Notes: generated by a model not told the origin, from the letters alone. Shown: positions 1 to 5,078, counted from the stretch's first letter. The stretch: 5,238 nt of DNA from JAZKFP01 sp040386355 (GCA_040386355.1 JAZKFP010000232.1:1-5238), one strand, 5' to 3'. Program-made: numbers and translations.

Positions 1-134
1 TTTTTGGAGGCGGCGTTAATGCATTTTCACGGTATGAAAATGGGAAAACAAAACCACCTTTAGCATTAGTTAAATTATTTCAAGTATTGGATCGTCATCC
101 AGAGCTGTTAAATGAAGTTAGACGACCTAATTAA
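1..134 (+). CDS. mqsA: MqsA-family antitoxin, C-terminal fragment (5' end outside window)
   Basis: This is the C-terminal 43 residues of an XRE-type HTH antitoxin; the reading frame enters at base 3 and ends with TAA at 132-134. The peptide begins FGGGVNAFSRYENGK and ends DRHPELLNEVRRPN, which follows the C-terminal HTH domain of E. coli MqsA (FGGGVNAFSRYEKG...DKHPELLNEIR) almost residue for residue. In MqsA the Asn and Arg of the VNAFSR segment are the DNA-reading residues, and both are present here. MqsA neutralises the ribonuclease MqsR and represses its own operon. The N-terminal zinc-binding, toxin-binding domain would lie to the left of the window, as would any mqsR toxin gene, so pairing cannot be confirmed. 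No terminator hairpin with a T-run follows; the 74-bp repeat starts 18 nt after the stop. A broader MqsA/HigA-like HTH antitoxin is the only real alternative. Confidence 0.9.
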   Translation, partial: FGGGVNAFSRYENGKTKPPLALVKLFQVLDRHPELLNEVRRPN

Positions 135-152
135 ACCTAGATAAATACTATG

Positions 153-226
153 AAAAGAGCACGAATAAATCATAAAAAATATATTATTTGACCGATACCT
201 TGTAATATCGGATTACTAAAAATGAT
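153..226 (+). repeat. 74-bp dyad-containing repeat, copy 1
   Basis: This segment aligns without gaps to 3668-3741 with 65 of 74 positions identical, in the same orientation. It holds an imperfect dyad, CCGATA (192-197) and TATCGG (206-211), separated by 8 nt. Directly upstream an ATG at 150 opens a 13-codon frame (to TGA 189-191) whose equivalent is also open in copy 2. It lies between the mqsA-like stop and the 3' end of the unknown operon. It has no T-run after the stem, so it is not an obvious terminator. A REP/MITE-like intergenic repeat is the most economical reading. Confidence 0.8.
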
Positions 227-322
227 AGTTAGAAATTCTGAATTTATTTTCAATAAAAAATATTTTGATGATTTAAATATATAAAAAAGGAAATTGGAGA
301 GGTTAATTATTCATAATCTATG

Positions 323-397
323 TCAAACACTTTTTATTATTAATACCATCATATCTTGTGCTAATAGTATAAATCCGCGTTCTATACGATCATCATT
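323..397 (-). pseudogene. Possible frameshifted C-terminal extension of the 296-aa gene
   Basis: Immediately after the TAA of the 296-aa gene (399-401, minus strand), the neighbouring frame is open for 24 codons and reads like protein: NDDRIERGFILLAQDMMVLI and four more residues before TGA at 323-325. This frame has no start codon or ribosome binding site of its own, because a TAG precedes it. Skipping the single T at 401 would join it smoothly to the end of the upstream protein (NRDLD followed by NNDDRIERGF). The parent gene may therefore be truncated by a one-base insertion, or this may be chance coding-like sequence in AT-rich DNA. Only a homologue alignment or read check can decide. Confidence 0.3.
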
Positions 398-398
398 G

Positions 399-1289
399 TT
401 AATCTAGATCACGGTTGTAATAAGCAAGCGCTTCTTCGGGTGGAGCATATTTATAATAAATTTTTCTAAGCAGGATTTTTAAATCGTATGCCATGGAAAA
501 TTCGGTTCCTTGTACTTTGGTACTATATCTGCCATTGGTACGATGACGGAAACTGGAAATGATAATGCTTCTCTCTTCTCCAGGATCTTGAAGATGGTAG
601 TCAATATCCATTTCTACACCGACTAAATCGTCATAAAATTCTTTAGAGAAATAAAGCTCTTTTTTTGGTAAATTTTCCATATGTAATTCGGATTGAAACA
701 CTTCCTTAAGTGAGTCGATGACCCAGGGTAATGCCGGTATTGGGATTATTAATTGATTAATGATGGACTCTTTCCATTGCTTCACATATGTCACCACATG
801 CGGCACGATTTCTTGGGTTTCGTTGTGCTGGGCGTGGACCACATAGATTTTGTAGCGTGAAAAAGTATCAATAAAAGTTTCATTTGCACGCAGATGATTG
901 GGATTAATAATTGAGAATCGAAATGGATAACATTCCTGACTTTTTAAATAGATTTGATTGGCCTCGTGGTACGCTTCTGGTGTGATGAAAATAGGGTGAT
1001 GCATTGCGCTGCGTGCTTCTTCGTCCGACATGGTCTGATTTCCAGCAGTTTCAAAACCGGTTGATGGCAAGTCCTTTCCATGGGTTAGCGTTAAGGGGAC
1101 TGTTTTACTGCTGCGAGAGGAAAGGGCAAAGCGATCTATTACAGAAGGTGGGTGCGTCATACAAAGAGCGGTTAAATCCCGTCGTGGAAAAGGCTTGACA
1201 CGCATGGGAAACCAGCAAGTTATGGGTGAGATATTTTCATGGCCTTTACTAGCAAGGGTGGCGTAGGACATGAGATGAGCAAGCTTCAT
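399..1289 (-). CDS. Unrecognised 296-aa protein, second gene of the two-gene operon
   Basis: I do not recognise the family. The ATG at 1289 has GAGGG four nucleotides upstream, and the gene starts 36 nt after the stop of the larger gene, so the two are probably co-transcribed. The protein falls into two parts. Residues 1-86 are rich in Ser, Thr, Pro and Arg, look unlike a folded domain, and are encoded by DNA near 48% GC. From about residue 95 onward the protein looks like a normal soluble alpha/beta protein encoded by markedly AT-richer DNA (about a third GC in the part checked). A second start, Met87 (ATG at 1029-1031, preceded by only a weak GGAAA), would give a 210-aa product without the odd N-terminus. 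There is no signal peptide, membrane segment or catalytic motif that I can name. A PPEEA segment lies close to the C-terminus. The gene may have lost a further 25 residues by frameshift (see 323-397). Secreted effector or partner/chaperone of the upstream protein are hypotheses only. Confidence 0.7.
   Translation of the reverse strand: MKLAHLMSYATLASKGHENISPITCWFPMRVKPFPRRDLTALCMTHPPSVIDRFALSSRSSKTVPLTLTHGKDLPSTGFETAGNQTMSDEEARSAMHHPIFITPEAYHEANQIYLKSQECYPFRFSIINPNHLRANETFIDTFSRYKIYVVHAQHNETQEIVPHVVTYVKQWKESIINQLIIPIPALPWVIDSLKEVFQSELHMENLPKKELYFSKEFYDDLVGVEMDIDYHLQDPGEERSIIISSFRHRTNGRYSTKVQGTEFSMAYDLKILLRKIYYKYAPPEEALAYYNRDLD
1020..1289 (-). other. GC-rich foreign-looking segment forming the 5' end of the 296-aa gene
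   Basis: Counting bases from 1021 to 1260 gives 116 G+C in 240 (about 48%), while 841-900 has 19 in 60 (about 32%). The change falls close to codon 87-95 of the gene. The segment is open in the gene's frame, yields Pro/Arg/Ser-rich peptide such as VKPFPRRDLTALCMTHPPSV, and is also largely open on the other strand (TTG 1004 to 1198, 64 codons). Simultaneous openness in several frames plus shifted composition suggests an inserted repeat or a transferred fragment captured as a new gene start. I cannot identify the donor element, and only one copy lies in the window. Confidence 0.45.
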
Positions 1290-1325
1290 AATGCCCTCGT
1301 GAATATCGTAACGTTGTAGAAACCA

Positions 1326-3476
1326 TTAGGGATTGAGCACGTATTTAAAGTATTTAAAAATAAGTCGACGCAAAAAGCGAAGCGCTTTTTCTTCAATCTG
1401 TACAGGCTGTATATTTTGATGATCAAGAGTGATTACTAGTAATGCATCTTGATCGTACAGCACTGGAATAGTCGTTATATTTTTAAAGACCAGTAATTGT
1501 TCGTTAACCCCGAGAGATGACGATCTTGGTTGGGTAATGCCCTGGTCTTGATACAATTCATTGGCGCCCGTTGGACCGCTAAGGTAGCAGCGAGTTAATA
1601 AGGATTCAAGCAACCACTCGTTGACCATGGTAGTGTTCGGATAAAATGAAAACTTTTTAAGAACATCAATTAATTTCGTTTCTTCATCTGATTCAAATTG
1701 ACGACGATACTCTTCTATAGCAGCTCGATACGGTCCAGGATGAGGAGCATTCGGCTGGTTGTCATACAAGGCTTCAGGCATCAAACTATTTCGTAGATGA
1801 TAAATCGCCGACATGCCTAATAAGAATTGAACAAATTCAGGGCTGACACTGCGCAGATTGGACACATATTCCAACCGTTCTCTAAAAACCGCATGCAGCG
1901 TTTCAAAGTTATCAAGATTATTTGGATAGGGGAAATGGGAGTCTAATAGTGGACCAAGATACTCAACAAAAACTTGATAATCCTTTACCGTTTGCAGATT
2001 TTTTAGCGTTTTCTTATGGATACCTTTTGCCCATTCATTACATTTTTTTTCATTTAAACTATTAAAGTAAGTTGGATATCTTACCCATAATTCGTCATTT
2101 TCAAAATTCTCAAAAAACTCTAAAGAAGTACTGAAATGATGTTGAGCCGTCTCAATTAAAAAAGCGGACGATTGATCGATAGGAATTTGCACCCAATTAT
2201 CATCTGAATGTTGCATATCAAACACTAATAGTACCGCTTGTTCATCACTAGGCGTTTGGCCAAGAATGTCGGTATAAATTCCTTCATTCAAGCCAGCTCG
2301 TACCGCAATGGGAAGCCGAAAGGTCCACGCGTGATTGTAATTCGCTCCAATGCGAGCAGGTGCCGTATATACGATATTTTGTTTGCGTGCCGGGATAGCA
2401 TCCGCCGAGATTTTTCCATATTCCAACAACGATTCAATCGTTGCCATCTTGGCTAAATAGCCGTAGGAGGGTAATAGTGAATGACTTAAAATAACACGAT
2501 GCAAAGCATCGAATAAAGATTGCGGCTGGGTCTCAGACACGAATTGAGCACGCTCTTGATGTAACTTCTGGCGCAGAGCATTAATTTGACGCGTAGTTAA
2601 CTTAAGATGGAGACCTGATTGCAGAGCATTAACCGCTCTTGGATAATCAAAAATAAAATTCATGACATGATATTTAATATCACCTACCACAGTAGTGATG
2701 AGTCGGTCACTGATGGGCTGTGATTGAAACCGCTCGGATTGACGATAATTTAAATCCAAGCGGGTCATGTTAAGATTTTGAAGTGAATTCTTACTTAGTT
2801 CAGTAAGATTTTTGAGCGTTTTATCCAAATTATCTAAATCTTCGTCCAAATCAGATATTGGCATTTGGGTTTTCGGTTGAGCTTTTTGAATTTTTAAAAA
2901 GTCATACTGAAATTTATTCTCTTGAATTTTTTCTTCTAAATTATTTATCTCATTTTTTAAATATTTTACTGAATTTTCTAATTCTTGAATTCGAGCTTTG
3001 TTGCAAATATTGATATGACAGTGTAACAGTAATCGAATCTGTTTCTGATAACCTGACTGCTTCCAATCCGGTTGCGTCATTAATAAGTTAATGGCACCAA
3101 TTGAATCTGGTAACTCAGTCCCTTTTAAAAAAACTTCCACCGCACGCACATCAATATCAGTTAGAGGTTGGGAGCAAAATGTGGAGGGATCTAATAAAGT
3201 GACAAACCAGTTTGCAATACGATCTTCTTTTAACATTGGTAAAAAATCTTCTAACAATGCTGTACTCTCAGCCGATAGATCGGATTGATACAACGGTTGA
3301 ATCGATTTCAAGATGCGAAAAGATGATGGATGACTTATTGCAGATATATGTCTAATACTTAAAGAGTTTGAAGATCGAATCGGATGCAATGCTTTAGAAA
3401 AAGGGGAAATAAATCCTTGATCACATCGAGGGTTAGTTAACAGCAATAATGTTGAAAAAGACAATGAATTTTTCAT
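1326..3476 (-). CDS. Unrecognised 716-aa coiled-coil protein, first gene of the operon
   Basis: I do not recognise the family. I prefer the ATG at 3476, with a weak GGGTG nine nucleotides upstream, over an in-frame GTG at 3488 that has no ribosome binding site; the GTG would add four residues. Residues 1-64 are rich in Ser, Leu, Arg and His with one acidic residue (Asp19) and a short LLLL run near residues 10-13. This is not a convincing Sec signal because the hydrophobic core is too short. Residues about 161-187 form a heptad-like coiled coil (ELENSVKYLKNEINNLEEKI), and residues about 210-237 form a second, more acidic helical stretch. Residues about 260 to the end look like a large soluble domain or domains. 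There are no transmembrane helices, nucleotide-binding loop, protease triad or repeats that I can see. The C-terminus is basic and aromatic (RFLRRLIFKYFKYVLNP) with a Glu pair some 20 residues from the end and Leu at -3. That is compatible with, but not proof of, a type IV secretion signal. It probably shares a transcript with the 296-aa gene. Confidence 0.8.
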   Translation of the reverse strand: MKNSLSFSTLLLLTNPRCDQGFISPFSKALHPIRSSNSLSIRHISAISHPSSFRILKSIQPLYQSDLSAESTALLEDFLPMLKEDRIANWFVTLLDPSTFCSQPLTDIDVRAVEVFLKGTELPDSIGAINLLMTQPDWKQSGYQKQIRLLLHCHINICNKARIQELENSVKYLKNEINNLEEKIQENKFQYDFLKIQKAQPKTQMPISDLDEDLDNLDKTLKNLTELSKNSLQNLNMTRLDLNYRQSERFQSQPISDRLITTVVGDIKYHVMNFIFDYPRAVNALQSGLHLKLTTRQINALRQKLHQERAQFVSETQPQSLFDALHRVILSHSLLPSYGYLAKMATIESLLEYGKISADAIPARKQNIVYTAPARIGANYNHAWTFRLPIAVRAGLNEGIYTDILGQTPSDEQAVLLVFDMQHSDDNWVQIPIDQSSAFLIETAQHHFSTSLEFFENFENDELWVRYPTYFNSLNEKKCNEWAKGIHKKTLKNLQTVKDYQVFVEYLGPLLDSHFPYPNNLDNFETLHAVFRERLEYVSNLRSVSPEFVQFLLGMSAIYHLRNSLMPEALYDNQPNAPHPGPYRAAIEEYRRQFESDEETKLIDVLKKFSFYPNTTMVNEWLLESLLTRCYLSGPTGANELYQDQGITQPRSSSLGVNEQLLVFKNITTIPVLYDQDALLVITLDHQNIQPVQIEEKALRFLRRLIFKYFKYVLNP

Positions 3477-3522
3477 TGTTATAAGCACCCATTTATAATT
3501 GTTTTTAGTTAGGTAGAAACTA

Positions 3523-3546
3523 TTAACTTTGTATCAGAAAAGTTAA
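3523..3546. promoter_or_regulatory. Perfect 8-bp inverted repeat, putative operator
   Basis: TTAACTTT (3523-3530) and AAAGTTAA (3539-3546) are exact reverse complements separated by 8 nt, so the half-site centres are 16 bp apart, a spacing suited to a dimeric regulator on one face of DNA. It lies 47-70 nt upstream of the 716-aa start and covers the spacer and -10 of the best promoter match there. That position suggests repression. The regulator is unknown; neither of the two intact DNA-binding proteins in the window (RHH, XRE) has an obvious copy of this site at its own gene. Confidence 0.5.
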
Positions 3547-3557
3547 CGGCAAATCAA
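3528..3557 (-). promoter_or_regulatory. Putative sigma-70 promoter of the two-gene operon
   Basis: On the minus strand TTGATT (3557-3552) and TACAAA (3533-3528) are separated by 18 nt; each matches the sigma-70 consensus at four of six positions. Transcription would begin near 3521, leaving a leader of roughly 45 nt before the ATG at 3476. A TATAAA at about 3501-3496 is an alternative -10 but has only a poor -35 (GTTTCT). In AT-rich DNA such matches are easy to find; the overlap with the perfect inverted repeat is what raises this one. Confidence 0.35.
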
Positions 3558-3667
3558 TCGAAATAAAATGAAACTTATGTAGAAAGATCGTATAGGTCTA
3601 TCAAATCAAACGAGTAAAAATTTTAATGCTATTTTTTTTATTTTAATGAACAGCTTAAATGAAGAAT

Positions 3668-3741
3668 AAAAGAGCACAAATAAAGCATAAAAAACATATC
3701 ATTTGACCGATACTTTGTAGTATCGGACTAAAAAAAATGAT
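3668..3741 (+). repeat. 74-bp dyad-containing repeat, copy 2
   Basis: This is the second copy, ungapped and 65/74 identical to 153-226, in direct orientation and offset by exactly 3515 bp. Its dyad is perfect: CCGATACT (3707-3714), loop TTGT, AGTATCGG (3719-3726). The frame preceding the hairpin is open from an ATG at 3659 to TGA at 3704-3706 (MKNKRAQIKHKKHII), matching the frame in copy 1. Most differences between the copies within that frame change the amino acid, so it does not look like a selected peptide. Together with copy 1 it brackets the unknown operon and its promoter. Confidence 0.8.
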
Positions 3742-3828
3742 TAATAATTAGCATGTTTACCAGACTAATTTGCAAATTTATTCATATTTTAGCCAATCAA
3801 AATTCATAAAATTATTATAAATTCGTCG

Positions 3829-4071
3829 TTATAAAATCTGATCTCCATTTCGAGGAGGTTCATTACTTTGCAAACTTTCTAGAATCAATAATGCTTTTTC
3901 TATGTCTGCGTTTTCTCCACGCGCTTTAAAATATTTTCTAGTTTTTAATTCGCCCAATTTTTCAGAAATCGCAGCCAAGAAAAACTGATTTAATGAAACG
4001 TTATCTTCTTCAGCAATTAACTTCGCTTGATCCATTAAAGAGTCAGGCAGTCGTAATGAAAATTGACTCAT
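3829..4071 (-). CDS. Ribbon-helix-helix antitoxin (HicB/CopG-like), partner of the PIN toxin
   Basis: This 80-aa protein is the antitoxin and probable autorepressor of the PIN toxin encoded just upstream. Residues 3-8 (QFSLRL) form the DNA-contacting beta strand. Residues about 10-23 and 26-39 (VSLNQFFLAAISEKL) form the two helices of a ribbon-helix-helix fold. The tail, roughly residues 43-80, is charged and probably binds and blocks the toxin active site. The pattern FSLRLP...VSLNQF is typical of antitoxins annotated as HicB-family that accompany COG1569 PIN proteins. Its ATG overlaps the toxin stop by 4 nt (ATGA), and AAGGAG lies nine nucleotides upstream inside the toxin gene, so translational coupling is likely. 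The gene order is toxin first, antitoxin second, which is the reverse of classical vapBC. Operator candidate: the palindrome at 4482-4501. Confidence 0.87.
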   Translation of the reverse strand: MSQFSLRLPDSLMDQAKLIAEEDNVSLNQFFLAAISEKLGELKTRKYFKARGENADIEKALLILESLQSNEPPRNGDQIL

Positions 4072-4484
4072 AATTTTAATCTCCTTACCATTTCATTGGG
4101 TGGAATAGCTTCAATTCCAAATTCAAAAACATTTTTAAAATCTTTCAAATTAAACGTCACAATAGTTTTTACACCACTATTCACCGCAGCTTCAACGATC
4201 ATATCGTCGTTAGGATCTGATAGAAATGGCCGAATTTGATAATCAATATGAACGGGGATTAATTTACTAAACAATGCCGTTAAAACAATTTCTATTTCCG
4301 ACATCGTTAAGCGATACGCTAGCAAGTGATGAGGCCGCTTTAGTACTGCCTCATATTCCAATAATAGTGCCGTACTTGCAGCTACTTTAAACTGATTATT
4401 CAGTACACCTCTGAGCAAATAATGGCTTGCTCCTGAAGGAGATCGAAGCGCCGCATCAAGTATATTAGTATCTAAAATTATCAT
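4068..4484 (-). CDS. PIN-domain ribonuclease toxin (COG1569-type, VapC-like)
   Basis: This is a 138-aa PIN-domain protein, predicted to be a Mg2+-dependent endoribonuclease acting in the cytoplasm. Numbering from the ATG at 4484, the acidic active-site residues are visible in order: Asp5 in ILDTNIL, Glu43 in ALLLEYEAVL, Asp93/Asp94 in SDPNDDMIVEAA, and Asp115 in NLKDF. The SPSGAS segment after the first strand and the overall length fit the COG1569 'putative toxin, PIN family' group rather than short VapC proteins. A TTG two codons further upstream is a poorer start. No Shine-Dalgarno precedes the ATG; the best promoter match places +1 at or next to the ATG, so the message may be leaderless. 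All catalytic residues are intact, so the toxin is probably active and held in check by the downstream RHH protein. The target RNA cannot be read from sequence. Confidence 0.9.
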   Translation of the reverse strand: MIILDTNILDAALRSPSGASHYLLRGVLNNQFKVAASTALLLEYEAVLKRPHHLLAYRLTMSEIEIVLTALFSKLIPVHIDYQIRPFLSDPNDDMIVEAAVNSGVKTIVTFNLKDFKNVFEFGIEAIPPNEMVRRLKL

Positions 4485-4501
4485 ATACAATATCGTATAT
4501 G
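4482..4501. promoter_or_regulatory. Perfect palindrome over the PIN toxin start, likely RHH operator
   Basis: CATATAC (4482-4488) and GTATATG (4495-4501) are exact reverse complements with a 6-nt spacer. The left half contains the toxin start codon and the right half overlaps the predicted -10 element. Ribbon-helix-helix antitoxins commonly repress by binding such short inverted repeats at their own promoter, so the protein encoded at 3829-4071 is the natural candidate ligand. The site also sits in the divergent intergenic region and could influence the XRE gene. Confidence 0.6.
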
Positions 4502-4520
4502 ACTTTTTTTATGCGTGCAA
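4492..4520 (-). promoter_or_regulatory. Putative PIN/RHH operon promoter, leaderless geometry
   Basis: On the minus strand TTGCAC (4520-4515) and TACGAT (4497-4492) are separated by exactly 17 nt. Seven nucleotides separate the -10 from the ATG at 4484, so the transcript would begin at or next to the start codon. This agrees with the absence of a ribosome binding site there. The -35 matches consensus mainly at TTG, so the call rests on spacing and on overlap with the palindrome. Confidence 0.35.
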
Positions 4521-4549
4521 CTGACTTTGAACGGGTTATATAGTATTAA
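4521..4549 (+). promoter_or_regulatory. Weak promoter candidate for the XRE gene
   Basis: CTGACT (4521-4526) and TATTAA (4544-4549) are 17 nt apart, each with four of six consensus matches. Start of transcription near 4556 would leave a very short leader overlapping the AAAGGGG ribosome binding site, which is not ideal. TATATA/TATAGT at 4537-4544 is another possible -10 without a good -35. Confidence 0.2.
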
Positions 4550-4568
4550 GCTTAAAGGGGAAAAAGAA

Positions 4569-4919
4569 ATGACCAAAGGCTCTACTTTAGAAAAGATTTG
4601 GAAAGCCCTGCCTTCTGACCGTAAACGGCGTATTAAAGCAAAAACTGCTCAATTAGCAGCAACGTATTTAACCTTACAGGAAATGAAGAAATTAATCGGT
4701 CTAACTCAAGCAACAATTTGCGATCGACTGGGTATGCCGCAATCCAATTTATCTCGCCTTGAGAAAAGCTCGGATATGCTGCTCTCGACCTTACGACAGT
4801 ACGTTGAAGCGACAGGTGGTACTTTAACCTTAACGGTTGAGCTGCCTGGGCAAGATCCTATTATTTTAAACGGATTAAGTGATTTAATTGATCCTACTCA
4901 TCAAAATACCCATCATTAA
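4569..4919 (+). CDS. XRE-family HTH antitoxin-type regulator, toxin partner not adjacent
   Basis: This 116-aa protein has an XRE/Cro helix-turn-helix at about residues 36-66, with recognition-helix region PQSNLSRLEKSSD. The next part, STLRQYVEATGGTLTLTVELPG (residues about 73-94), is the characteristic tail of HigA-like antitoxins that accompany RelE/HigB-type toxins. The N-terminal helix segment ALPSDRKRRIKAK is also usual in this group. The ATG at 4569 is chosen because AAAGGGG lies 8 nt upstream; an in-frame GTG at 4515 would add 18 residues but lacks a ribosome binding site. Such antitoxins normally follow their toxin gene, but here the upstream gene is the divergent PIN operon and only a 10-codon frame (4511-4543, MRATDFERVI) precedes it. 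It is therefore a solitary antitoxin or regulator, or the survivor of a module whose toxin was lost. It could conceivably also act on the neighbouring promoter. Confidence 0.85.
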   Translation: MTKGSTLEKIWKALPSDRKRRIKAKTAQLAATYLTLQEMKKLIGLTQATICDRLGMPQSNLSRLEKSSDMLLSTLRQYVEATGGTLTLTVELPGQDPIILNGLSDLIDPTHQNTHH

Positions 4920-4931
4920 GTTAATATTTAA

Positions 4932-4948
4932 AAAGTATTTAGTACTTT
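4932..4948 (+). terminator. Weak hairpin after the XRE gene
   Basis: AAAGTA (4932-4937) and TACTTT (4943-4948) can pair with a 5-nt loop, 12 nt after the XRE stop. The stem has a single G-C pair and is followed by AAAATAA rather than T-rich sequence, so it is a poor intrinsic terminator. It is recorded because nothing better exists before the repeat at 4982. Confidence 0.15.
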
Positions 4949-4981
4949 AAAATAATTACAGGAATTGTTCTAACTTAATTT

Positions 4982-5014
4982 GTCCGATTACTGCCAGTAT
5001 CAGACCAATTATAT
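4982..5014 (-). repeat. Degenerate, inverted third copy of the dyad repeat core
   Basis: GTCCGATTACTGCCAGTATC and the following AGACCAATTATAT on the + strand align with the reverse complement of the copy 2 core (GTCCGATACTACAAAGTATC then GGTCAAATGATAT) with several substitutions and small gaps. Only the hairpin core and a few flanking bases are recognisable; the AAAAGAGCAC arm is not. It lies downstream of the XRE gene, so all three copies sit close to TA genes. The similarity is short enough that convergence in AT-rich sequence is possible. Confidence 0.4.
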
Positions 5015-5078
5015 TCTTGAAAAATTTAAATTACGAAAATTTTTTATTATTGCAATTTGTTAGAAATAATAAATTTTT

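Larger units (their letters stand above)
3477..3828. other. Intergenic region between the unknown operon and the PIN/RHH operon
   Basis: This 352-nt AT-rich spacer contains no credible gene. It holds the putative promoter and inverted-repeat operator of the 716-aa gene at its left end and the second copy of the 74-bp repeat near the middle. It also takes the 3' end of the PIN/RHH operon at its right end. No strong intrinsic terminator for the TA operon is visible. A weak AATTAG/CTAATT pair (3746-3751, 3765-3770) lies downstream of the antitoxin stop but has a 13-nt loop and no T-run. Confidence 0.7.

Noticed and set aside
150..191. 13-codon peptide frame preceding the copy 1 hairpin, with a 15-codon counterpart at 3659-3706
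   Set aside because: Neither has a ribosome binding site, and most differences between the copies are amino-acid changing, so I do not call them genes; the parallel is mentioned as part of the repeat finding.
192..211. Copy 1 hairpin as a bidirectional intrinsic terminator between mqsA and the unknown operon
   Set aside because: The stem is only 6 bp in this copy, and neither strand has a T-run directly after the stem.
1004..1198. 64-codon open frame on the + strand (TTG start) antisense to the 296-aa gene
   Set aside because: It has no ribosome binding site, starts with TTG and lies wholly inside the GC-rich segment. It is better explained by that segment's composition, although the segment itself is reported.
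2238..2456. 72-codon + strand open frame inside the 716-aa gene
   Set aside because: It is antisense to a long continuous coding frame, has no credible ribosome binding site, and its product is unstructured-looking; it is a shadow frame.
3091..3288. 65-codon + strand open frame inside the 716-aa gene
   Set aside because: Same reasoning: antisense shadow of the large gene with no initiation signals.
3668..3741. Integron attC-like recombination site, suggested by a hairpin repeat next to TA genes
   Set aside because: The core GTTRRRY/RYYYAAC pairs and the usual attC architecture are absent, and no integrase is present.
3746..3770. AATTAG/CTAATT inverted repeat as a terminator for the PIN/RHH operon
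   Set aside because: The stem is only 6 bp with one G-C pair and a 13-nt loop, and no T-run follows on the relevant strand.
4511..4543. 10-codon frame MRATDFERVI upstream of the XRE gene as a remnant toxin or leader peptide
   Set aside because: It is too short to assign and lacks a ribosome binding site. It does not resemble any toxin start well enough to call.
153..5014. CRISPR-like array formed by the three repeat copies
   Set aside because: The copies are kilobases apart, one is inverted, and there are no regularly spaced short repeats or cas genes.
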